From Streptomyces varsoviensis (lineage in GTDB: Bacteria > Actinomycetota > Actinomycetes > Streptomycetales > Streptomycetaceae), in contig NZ_JOBF01000007.1 of assembly GCF_000718635.1 (NCBI RefSeq), positions 62,001-126,000 on the forward strand: DNA of 64,000 nt. Reading direction: 5' to 3'. Position numbers and translations under genes: made by a program. Positions within the stretch are counted from its first letter, which is position 1, and every line of letters starts with the position of its first letter. This document shows positions 1 to 6,567 of the stretch, piece after piece. The notes under the pieces are model-generated. The model worked only from the letters and a program-made list of their open reading frames with translations, was not told where the DNA came from and searched no databases.

Positions 1-540
1 GAGTCCGAGGTGTATCTGGGCATGTGCCGGCGGTGGCGCGAGCTGCCGAAGCCGGTGATCGCCTCCGTCCAAGGGGCGTGCGTGGCGGGCGGGTTGATGC
101 TGGCGTGGGTCTGCGATCTCATCGTCGCCGCCGAGGACGCGTTCTTCGCGGACCCGGTCGTGCGGATGGGCATCCCCGGCGTCGAGTACTTCGCGCACCC
201 GTGGGTCATGCCGCCGCGGATCGCGAAGGAGTTCCTGTTCACCGGCGAGCGGATGAGCGCCCGGCGCGCGTACGAGGTGGGGATGGTCAACCGCGTCGTG
301 CCGCGGGCCGAACTCGCCGCCCGTACAGACGAGTTGGCTGCCCGTATCGCGGACATGCCGCGCATGGGGCTGGCGCTCACCAAGCGCGCGGTCAATCAGG
401 CCGAAGACCTACAGGGCCTGCACACGGGGCTGGACTCCGTGTTCGGCCTGCACCATCTGGCGCACGCGCACAACGCGGAGACCGCGGCCGACCCGCTGGG
501 CGGCATGGACGTACGGGCGATGAAGAAGGCGGGCTCCTGA
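1..540 (+). CDS. enoyl-CoA hydratase/isomerase (crotonase) family protein, 5' truncated by window edge
   Basis: The frame is open from base 1, so the N-terminus lies outside the window; 179 residues remain. The crotonase core is recognisable: KPVIASVQG, then VAGGLML and WVCDLIVAAEDAFFADP, then a C-terminal helical tail. Crotonases act on acyl-CoA thioesters, stabilising the enolate in an oxyanion hole. Odd point: the two glutamates of true hydratases (GGxEL and the E of FAxPE) are replaced, giving GGLML and FFADPV, so simple hydration is doubtful. It shares an ATGA overlap with the acyl-CoA dehydrogenase that follows, so it belongs to a beta-oxidation-like operon running to 2719. The exact substrate cannot be read from the sequence. 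Confidence 0.88.
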   Translation, partial: ESEVYLGMCRRWRELPKPVIASVQGACVAGGLMLAWVCDLIVAAEDAFFADPVVRMGIPGVEYFAHPWVMPPRIAKEFLFTGERMSARRAYEVGMVNRVVPRAELAARTDELAARIADMPRMGLALTKRAVNQAEDLQGLHTGLDSVFGLHHLAHAHNAETAADPLGGMDVRAMKKAGS

Positions 541-1712
541 TGGATCTCGACTTCGGCCCCGAGGAGGACGCGTTCCGGGCGGAGGCCCGGCAGTGGCTCG
601 CCGCGCACGTGCCGGCCGCGCCGCTGCCCTCGCTGGAGACGCGGGAGGGGTTCGCGGCGCACCGGGAGTGGGAGCGCACGCTGCACGCGGACCGGTGGTC
701 GGTGGTCTCGTGGCCGGAGGAGCACGGGGGCCGGGCCGCCTCCGTCCTGGAGTGGCTGATCTTCGAGGAGGAGTACTTCGCGGCGGGCGCGCCCGGGCGC
801 GTCAGCCAGAACGGCATCAACCTCCTCGCCCCGACCCTCTTCGAGCACGGCACCGCGGAGCAGCGCGCCCGGGTGCTGCCCCCGATGGCGAGCGGCGAGC
901 GGATCTGGGCGCAGGCGTGGTCCGAGCCGGAGGCGGGGTCCGACCTGGCGTCGCTGCGGTCCACCGCGACCCGGGTGGCCGGCGGCTGGCTGCTCGGGGG
1001 GCTGAAGACCTGGTCGTCGCGGGCCGCCTTCGCCGACCTCGCCTTCGGCCTGTTCCGCAGCCACCCGGACGCGGACCGGCCGCACCGCGGGCTGACCTAC
1101 GTGATGTTCCCGCTGGACGCGGAGGGCGTCACGGTACGGCCCATCGGCCGCCTCGACGGCAAGCCCGCGTTCGCCGAGCTGTCGCTGGAGCGGGTCTTCG
1201 TCCCCGACGAGGACGTCATCGGCGAGCCGGGCCAGGGCTGGCGCGTCGCGATGAGCACGGCGGGCAATGAGCGGGGGCTGACGCTGCGCAGCCCGGGACG
1301 GTTCACGGCCGCCGCCGAACGCCTCGTCACTTTGTGGCGGGAGAGCGCGGATACGGGCGTTCCGGCGCTGCGCGACCGGGTGGCGGACGCCGCGATCGGC
1401 GCCCGCGCGTACCAGCTCTTCACGTACGCCAACGCCTCGCGGCTCGCCGCCGGGGGCGCCATCGGGGCCGAGTCGAGCCTGAACAAGGTGTTCTGGTCCG
1501 AGCTGGACATCGCGCTGCACGAGTGCGCGCTGGACCTGCTGGGCCCGCTGGGCGAGCTGGCGGACCGCGCGGAGGACGCGCCCGCGCACGGGGGCTGGGC
1601 GGACGGCTACACCTTCTCGCTCGCCGGCCCCATATACGCCGGCACCAATGAGATCCAGCGCGACATCATCGCCGAGCGGTTGCTGGGCCTGCCGAAGGGA
1701 CGCCGGTCGTGA
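540..1712 (+). CDS. acyl-CoA dehydrogenase, subunit 1 of a paired operon
   Basis: This is a 390-aa FAD-dependent acyl-CoA dehydrogenase. The frame is open upstream of 540, but ATG 540 overlaps the preceding stop as ATGA and begins the domain directly (MDLDFGPEEDAFRAEARQWL), so it is preferred. Family marks are WSEPEAGSDL in the middle domain and AGTNEIQRDIIAERLLG at the C-terminus. The usual YEGT catalytic glutamate is an alanine (IYAGT). A GNERGL helix earlier could supply the base, as in heteromeric actinobacterial enzymes such as the FadE26/27 type. The next gene is a second, divergent dehydrogenase subunit overlapping by 4 nt, which fits an alpha2-beta2 enzyme for a bulky acyl-CoA (sterol side chain, for example). 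The substrate is inferred, not shown. Confidence 0.88.
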   Translation: MDLDFGPEEDAFRAEARQWLAAHVPAAPLPSLETREGFAAHREWERTLHADRWSVVSWPEEHGGRAASVLEWLIFEEEYFAAGAPGRVSQNGINLLAPTLFEHGTAEQRARVLPPMASGERIWAQAWSEPEAGSDLASLRSTATRVAGGWLLGGLKTWSSRAAFADLAFGLFRSHPDADRPHRGLTYVMFPLDAEGVTVRPIGRLDGKPAFAELSLERVFVPDEDVIGEPGQGWRVAMSTAGNERGLTLRSPGRFTAAAERLVTLWRESADTGVPALRDRVADAAIGARAYQLFTYANASRLAAGGAIGAESSLNKVFWSELDIALHECALDLLGPLGELADRAEDAPAHGGWADGYTFSLAGPIYAGTNEIQRDIIAERLLGLPKGRRS

Positions 1713-2719
1713 GGTTCCTCCTGGACGACGAGCAGAGCGAGTTCGGCCGCACGCTGGACCGGATGCTGTCCGCCGCCGACACGCCCTCGGCGGTACGGGC
1801 GTGGGCGGCCGGCGAGCACGGGCCGGGCCGGGCGGTGCTGGGCCGGCTGGCCGAGGCGGGGGTGTTCGCGCTGGCGGTGCCGGAGGCCCACGGCGGGCTG
1901 GGGCCGCTGCCCGTCGAACTCGCCGTGTCCTTCGTGGAGGTGGGGCGGCACGCGGTGCCGGGGCCGCTGGTGGAGACGGTCGCGGCGGCGGCGCTCTTCG
2001 GCCGGCTGGCGCGGGCGGGCGAGGCGGCGGACGCGGCGAAGGAGTGGCTGCCCCGGCTGGCCGACGGCCGGGCGGCGGTCTCGCTCGTGCTGCCGGGCCA
2101 CGGCCCGTACGCGCTGGACGCCGACGCCGCCGACGCGGTCTTCGCCGTCACGGCGGCCGACGAGCTGCGCCGCTGCCCCACGTACGGCCCCGTGCAGCCC
2201 TCGCTCGATCCCGCCCGGCGGCTCGCGCGTCCGCTGCCGGCGGGCGAGCCGGTGGCGAGCGGGGCCGCGGTACGGGCCGCGGCCGAGCATGCCGCCGACT
2301 GGGCGGCCTTCGCGACCGCCGCTCAGGCGCTGGGCACGGGGCTGGCGCTGCTGGAGCGGACGGTCGCGTATGTGAAGGAGCGGACCCAGTTCGGGGTGGC
2401 GATCGGCTCCTTCCAGGCGGTGAAGCACCGGCTGGCGGACACCCTGCTGGGGCTGGAGTTCGCCCGGCCGCTGGTGTTCGGGGCGGCGGTGGCGCTGGCG
2501 TCGGGGTCGCCGGGCGCCGGGGCCGAGATCGCGGCGGCGAAGGTCGCGGCGGGCGAGGCGGCGTACGCGGCGGCCCGTAGCGCGCTCCAGTCGCACGGGG
2601 CGATCGGCTACACGGCCGAGCTGGATCTGTCGCTGTGGATCGGGAAGGCGCGGGCGCTGCGCTCGGCGTGGGGGACGCCCGCGGAGTGCCGGGCGCGGGC
2701 GCTCGATTTATTTCACTAG
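1709..2719 (+). CDS. acyl-CoA dehydrogenase, subunit 2 of a paired operon
   Basis: This 336-aa acyl-CoA dehydrogenase starts at GTG 1709, overlapping the previous stop as GTGA. It is shorter and more divergent than its neighbour: the N-terminal helical domain and a C-terminal domain (YVKERTQFGVAIGSFQAVKHRLAD, spanning the FAD-contact region, then QSHGAIGYTAELDLSLW) are clear, while the central acyl-binding part is reduced. This is typical of the partner chain in heteromeric dehydrogenases. The third codon from the stop is TTA (2708-2710), a rare bldA-dependent leucine codon in Streptomyces and the only in-frame one I noticed in this window. The AT-rich tail around it runs into the promoter of the next gene. 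Confidence 0.85.
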   Translation: MRFLLDDEQSEFGRTLDRMLSAADTPSAVRAWAAGEHGPGRAVLGRLAEAGVFALAVPEAHGGLGPLPVELAVSFVEVGRHAVPGPLVETVAAAALFGRLARAGEAADAAKEWLPRLADGRAAVSLVLPGHGPYALDADAADAVFAVTAADELRRCPTYGPVQPSLDPARRLARPLPAGEPVASGAAVRAAAEHAADWAAFATAAQALGTGLALLERTVAYVKERTQFGVAIGSFQAVKHRLADTLLGLEFARPLVFGAAVALASGSPGAGAEIAAAKVAAGEAAYAAARSALQSHGAIGYTAELDLSLWIGKARALRSAWGTPAECRARALDLFH

Positions 2720-2745
2720 TAAAACACCTGCTAAAGTTTTATGCA
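2720..2745 (+). promoter_or_regulatory. inverted repeat and likely leaderless promoter of the FUSC gene
   Basis: TAAAAC (2720-2725) and GTTTTA (2736-2741) form a perfect 6-bp inverted repeat with a 10-bp spacer, in a strikingly AT-rich 40-bp stretch. A possible -10 element, TAAAGT (2732-2737), lies inside the dyad and would place the transcript start at or next to ATG 2745. No Shine-Dalgarno sequence precedes that ATG, so a leaderless mRNA is likely. The dyad is a plausible operator for the MarR regulator encoded at 4616, which is inference. Confidence 0.45.
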
Positions 2746-4469
2746 TGGCGAAGCACGCGAAGCATCGGAGAACACCCAAGGAGCCCACACCGCCCACCCC
2801 GGCCCGCGGCGTCCGGGTACGCCCACTGCCCGTACGCGGCGCGGTACGGCTGAACCGCGCCGCGGACATCTGGCACAAATCCGCGTTCAGCGCGGGCGTC
2901 GCGATGGCGATCCCGAATCTGACGCTGCTCGCCACCGGCCACCTCCAGTACGCCCTCTACACCTCCGCCGGGGCGCTCTGCGCGCTCTACGGCCACGCCC
3001 AGCCGTACGCGGCCCGCGCCCGTACCCTCGCCTGGGTCGTACTCGGCATGGTCGCGAGCGTGGCCGTCGCGCTGGTCAGCTCCTCCCTGATCGCCTCGGC
3101 GCCGCTGCTGGTGCTCCTCGCCTCGCTGCTCGCCGCCGTGCACAAGACGGTCTGCGACGCCACCCTCGTCGGGCCGCCCGGCAACATCATCGTGACCTTC
3201 GTCTCGGCGAGCGCCTTCTTCGTGCCGCAGCACGTCGGCGACGTCCCCGCCCACCTGGGCATCGTGCTCGCCTGCGGGGCCCTGTCATGGCTGGTGTGCA
3301 TGGCGCCGGCGCTGATCCGGCCGCGCGGACCGGAACGCATCATGACCGCCCGCGCGCTGGAGGCCGCGGCCCGCGCGCTGCGGGCCCAACCGGGACCGGG
3401 GCAGCCCCGGTCCGGCCCCCGGCACGCCACCGCCACGGCCGTCAACGCGGCCTGGCACGCCCTCTTCCTCGTCCGGGACCGCGACGAGAGGCTGGAGCGG
3501 CTGCTGATCCGCGCCGAGTCCACGCTGGCCATGGCGCCCGGCCCCGACGAGGCCGGCCGGTTCGAGATCTGGGCCCGCGACCTGCGCAAGGGCCGCCCGC
3601 TGCCGCTGGTCGCGCTGACGCCCGCACAACGCGCCGAACTGCTCGGCGTCGACGCCGACGGCGGCCGGCACCGGCCGCGCCGCCCCTCCCCCGACCGGCC
3701 GCGCGGCTTCCGCGCCGTGCTCGGCCGGCTCCGGCCGGGCTCCCCGCTGCTGCCGATCGGGGCGCGGGTCGCGGCGGGGTGCGCCGTGGCGGGCTGGGCA
3801 TCGATGGCCCTGGGCGTCGGCCACCCGTACTGGGCGGTGGTCACCGCCGCCGCGGTCTTCCAGGCCAACACCACCCTCACCTGGAACCGGGCGCTCCAGC
3901 GCACCATCGGCAACTTCCTCGGGCTGATCCTGTTCACCGCGCTGCTGCCGCTCATCCGCACCGGGCACCTCGCGATGGTGCTGCTGGCGCTGGTCTTCCA
4001 GATCTGCGCGGAGGCGTTCATCTCCCGCAACTACTGGCTCGGCAGCGTCTGCGTGACGCCGATGGCGCTGCTGCTCACCGAGTTCGCCCACCACCTCCCG
4101 GCGTCCCGGCTGGTCGCCGACCGCTGGATCGACACGGTCGTCGGCGCCGCGGTCGGCCTGCTGGCCTGCGTGCTGGTCACCAACCGGCGCGCCACGGACC
4201 GGATCGAGACCGCCCTGCACCGGGTGGCCGCGGCCCGGGAGTCGGCCGTGCGGCTGCTCGCCGTCCCGCACGACCACCACGAGGCGGGCTGGGCCCGCGA
4301 CCGGCTCGCGGCCTCCCTCATCGAACTGCGCGAGGCCGTGGACGTGGCCTCCGGCGAGTGGTGGCAGCGCGCCCTGCCGGAGGAGCGGGTGGCCCTGGCC
4401 GAGCAGGAGGGCCACCGCACCCTGGCGTCGCTCGTACGCCGGCTGTCGGCGCCGGTGATGGCGGCCTGA
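2745..4469 (+). CDS. FUSC family integral membrane protein (putative aromatic compound exporter)
   Basis: The 574-aa product has two hydrophobic blocks separated by a cytoplasmic region. The first, about residues 45-190, holds several membrane helices (FSAGVAMAIPNLTLLATG, VVLGMVASVAVALVSSSLI). The second, about 345-485, contains GHPYWAVVTAAAVFQANTT and repeats the FUSC pattern. The C-terminal 90 residues are soluble and helical. FUSC proteins (AaeB and fusaric acid resistance types) are thought to export aromatic acids and related weak acids. An inverted repeat overlaps the promoter and a MarR regulator follows 146 bp downstream, a common exporter/regulator pairing. The start ATG 2745 lacks a ribosome binding site and may be translated from a leaderless transcript. 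Confidence 0.8.
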   Translation: MAKHAKHRRTPKEPTPPTPARGVRVRPLPVRGAVRLNRAADIWHKSAFSAGVAMAIPNLTLLATGHLQYALYTSAGALCALYGHAQPYAARARTLAWVVLGMVASVAVALVSSSLIASAPLLVLLASLLAAVHKTVCDATLVGPPGNIIVTFVSASAFFVPQHVGDVPAHLGIVLACGALSWLVCMAPALIRPRGPERIMTARALEAAARALRAQPGPGQPRSGPRHATATAVNAAWHALFLVRDRDERLERLLIRAESTLAMAPGPDEAGRFEIWARDLRKGRPLPLVALTPAQRAELLGVDADGGRHRPRRPSPDRPRGFRAVLGRLRPGSPLLPIGARVAAGCAVAGWASMALGVGHPYWAVVTAAAVFQANTTLTWNRALQRTIGNFLGLILFTALLPLIRTGHLAMVLLALVFQICAEAFISRNYWLGSVCVTPMALLLTEFAHHLPASRLVADRWIDTVVGAAVGLLACVLVTNRRATDRIETALHRVAAARESAVRLLAVPHDHHEAGWARDRLAASLIELREAVDVASGEWWQRALPEERVALAEQEGHRTLASLVRRLSAPVMAA

Positions 4470-4526
4470 CCTCTTCCGTTTCTGACGCGCCGACAGCCTC
4501 CGGGCGCCCCGTGCGGCCCGGCCGCC

Positions 4527-4570
4527 CCGGACGGGCCCGCTCGCCCCTCGGTGTCGGCCGGGCCGTCCGG
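4527..4570 (+). terminator. hairpin between FUSC gene and marR
   Basis: CCGGACGGGCC (4527-4537) pairs with GGGCCGTCCGG (4560-4570) with one bulged base and a loop of about 22 nt. There is no T-run, which is common for Streptomyces terminators. It could instead act in the marR leader. Confidence 0.3.
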
Positions 4571-4615
4571 CAGGCGGCAGAATTGGACGGACTGTGAGCG
4601 GAGAGGATCGCCATC

Positions 4616-5266
4616 GTGGCAGAAGACGCCAAGGACACCGTGGGCGCCGACAACGCCGATCGCGCCGAGCGTGCCGGTCGCGCGGATCACGCCGGCTCCG
4701 CCGAACAGACCGGTCACGCCGGCTCGGCCGGCCAGACGGGTCACGCCGGCCCCGCCGGTCACGCGGATGACACCGTGGCGCGCGTGGTGCGCGAGTGGCA
4801 ACGGGTCCACCCCGGCATCGACACCTCCCCGATGGCCGTGATCGGCCGGCTCAACCGCTGTGCGGCCCTGTTGCAGCAGGCCACCGACGCCCCCCTGGTA
4901 CGGGAGGGGCTCACCCGCCCGGAGTTCGACCTCCTCGGCACGCTGCGCCGCACGGGCCGCGAGCTGACGCCCGGCCAGTTGGCGCGCGAGACCTTCGCGT
5001 CAGGGGCGGCGGTGACCAAGCGGCTGCGGGTGCTCGAACAGCGCGGCCTCGTCACCCGCCGCCCCGACGTACGGGACCGGCGCGTCGCCCACCTCTCGCT
5101 CACCGACGACGGCCGCGCCCTCATCGACCGCATCCTGCCGGACCAGCTCGGCTACGAGTCGGCGCTGCTCGCCGGGGTCGCCCCGGAGCGCCAGGCCGAA
5201 CTCGCCCGGACCCTCGGCGAACTCCTCGTCCTGCTGGAAGGCCGCCTCGGCGGCCTCCAGCCCTGA
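4616..5266 (+). CDS. MarR family transcriptional regulator with repetitive N-terminal extension
   Basis: A 216-aa winged-helix regulator starting at GTG 4616 with GGAGAGGA upstream. The MarR core is at about residues 75-205: LTRPEFDLLGTLRRTG, LTPGQLARETFASGAAVTKRLRVLEQ (recognition helix) and VRDRRVAHLSLTDDG (wing). The first 55 residues are not part of the fold. They are His/Ala/Gly rich and contain three copies of a nonapeptide close to HAGSAGQTG, encoded by a 27-bp tandem repeat at 4687-4767. MarR proteins usually repress an adjacent exporter and release DNA on binding small aromatic ligands, so the FUSC gene upstream is the obvious target. Confidence 0.85.
   Translation: MAEDAKDTVGADNADRAERAGRADHAGSAEQTGHAGSAGQTGHAGPAGHADDTVARVVREWQRVHPGIDTSPMAVIGRLNRCAALLQQATDAPLVREGLTRPEFDLLGTLRRTGRELTPGQLARETFASGAAVTKRLRVLEQRGLVTRRPDVRDRRVAHLSLTDDGRALIDRILPDQLGYESALLAGVAPERQAELARTLGELLVLLEGRLGGLQP
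4687..4767 (+). repeat. 27-bp tandem repeat (3 units) within marR
   Basis: TCACGCCGGC recurs at 4687, 4714 and 4741, defining three 27-bp (9-codon) units. They are in frame, so unit changes would lengthen or shorten the N-terminal tail of the regulator by nine residues without a frameshift. Confidence 0.8.
5235..5261 (+). terminator. hairpin at the 3' end of marR
   Basis: CTGGA-GGCCGCC (5235-5247, one bulged A) pairs with GGCGGCCTCCAG (5250-5261), ending just before the TGA. It may terminate transcription without a U-tract. Confidence 0.3.
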
Positions 5267-5753
5267 GACCGGGGCAGGACCAGGGGCCAGGGCCGGGGCA
5301 GGGGCGGAAGCCGGGCCCGGAGCGGGGGCCAGGACAGGAGGGGCCGGAGCTGCGGCCGGGAGGGGCTGGGGCATGCGGGGCGCCGGTGTCAGGGCCGGAT
5401 CGCGCGTTTCCGGTCACGGGCGGAGCCGCCCGTCCGTATTCGGCCGGCCGCCCTCGGCGTACGCGCGTACGTCTCCCCGGCCGCGGCCATCCGGCCGAAA
5501 TGGCCGGTACGCGCTCCGGAACGCCGCGAGTAGCACGCCCTATCAATATGTCAACGGTGCGCGTATTCACTATCGAGTGAACATCTTCGGAGGATTCCTC
5601 GGGGCCCGCCGGTCACTTCCCGATCATTGAACGCCGCCTTCCGCCAGGCGTTCCCAAGGTCATTGTCAGCTTCGCTCCGGCACTGTCGTCCGCCGTCCGT
5701 AATTCCTCTACTCCGCGGCCCTGACAGGGCGACTTGGCGCTAACATCGGCTGC
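5267..5753. other. 487-bp gene-free interval with G-runs and a palindrome
   Basis: I see no convincing gene here. Bases 5272-5370 carry many GGGG or GGG runs on the plus strand and could form G-quadruplex structures. From 5535 the base composition becomes AT-richer towards the promoter of the methyltransferase gene. A 16-bp palindrome, TTCACTATCGAGTGAA, sits at 5566-5581 (6-bp arms, 4-bp centre) and may be a regulator site for the downstream operon. Confidence 0.5.
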
Positions 5754-5754
5754 A
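5741..5754 (+). promoter_or_regulatory. candidate -10 element and leaderless start of the 5754-12226 gene block
   Basis: TAACAT at 5741-5746 fits a -10 hexamer. The expected transcription start falls at about 5753-5755, on ATG 5754, which has no Shine-Dalgarno sequence. The -35 region is not clear. Confidence 0.3.
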
Positions 5755-6527
5755 TGGATCTCACGTCAGAGGGTGGCACGTTGTGTCTCAACAGGGACGC
5801 CCCTTGGGACTCGTTCGACTCCCAGTCATACACGCGGCACAACTACAGTGTGCTGCGCCCGGACGACGAAGAGATCATCAATGTCGTAAGGGACTACTTC
5901 GCTGATCATTTCCGAACGAATCCGGAGCGGCCGGTTTCGGGTATCGATGTGGGTGCGGGGGCCAATCTCTATCCCGCGCTCTCACTCCTGCCCTGGTGCG
6001 ACGAGATCACCCTGTACGAGCGCTCGGCGCGGAACGCGGCGTGGCTGCGGGACCAGGTCCCCCACTACGGCCGGAGCTGGGACCCTTTCTGGCAGGTGCT
6101 GCGCAAAGAAGAGGAATATCAGGACATCGCCGACCCGCGGGCACGGTTCGCCGATTCCGTGACCGTCGAGGAAGGCGACCTGTTCCGGCTGCCGCACCGG
6201 TTGCGGCACCAGGGGATCGGGACGATGTTCTTCGTCGCGGAATCGCTGTCGACCTCCCACCGCGAGTTCGAGGGCGCGGTGGCCGCGTTCCTCGGGTCGC
6301 TGGCGCCCGGCGCGCCGTTCGCCGCCGCGTTCATGGAGAACTCGGGCGGCTATCTGGTCGGGACGGAGCTCTTCCCCGCCTGCGAGGTCGACAGCGCCGA
6401 GGTCGAGGCGAGCCTGGAGCCGCACGCCACGGTCGACGCGCTGGAACGGTTCGGCTTGCCCGAGGGCCCGGTGCGTGAGGGGTACACCGGCATGATCCTG
6501 GCCTGCGGCCGGCGCGACCCGGCCTGA
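5754..6527 (+). CDS. SCO2525-family SAM-dependent methyltransferase
   Basis: A 257-aa class I methyltransferase. Motif I is GIDVGAGANLYPAL (about residues 63-76), followed by an acidic position in EITLYERS and the post-motif EEGDLF. The N-terminal segment DSQSYTRHNYSVLRPDDEEII resembles the PNMT/NNMT-like group of small-molecule methyltransferases. From memory it matches the family named after S. coelicolor SCO2525, always found next to SCO2524-SCO2521 homologues as it is here. The substrate is unknown. ATG 5754 has no ribosome binding site; an in-frame TTG at 5781 behind GAGGGTGG is an alternative start. It is the first gene of a co-directional block ending at 12226. Confidence 0.82.
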   Translation: MDLTSEGGTLCLNRDAPWDSFDSQSYTRHNYSVLRPDDEEIINVVRDYFADHFRTNPERPVSGIDVGAGANLYPALSLLPWCDEITLYERSARNAAWLRDQVPHYGRSWDPFWQVLRKEEEYQDIADPRARFADSVTVEEGDLFRLPHRLRHQGIGTMFFVAESLSTSHREFEGAVAAFLGSLAPGAPFAAAFMENSGGYLVGTELFPACEVDSAEVEASLEPHATVDALERFGLPEGPVREGYTGMILACGRRDPA

Positions 6528-6567
6528 CCGGTCCGCACACCGACGCTCTCACCCAAGGGGTACGGGG

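Noticed and set aside
5373..5630. 85-codon frame in the gap before the SCO2525-type gene
   Set aside because: Arg/Pro/Ser-rich product without ribosome site, and third-position bias is absent in its second half.
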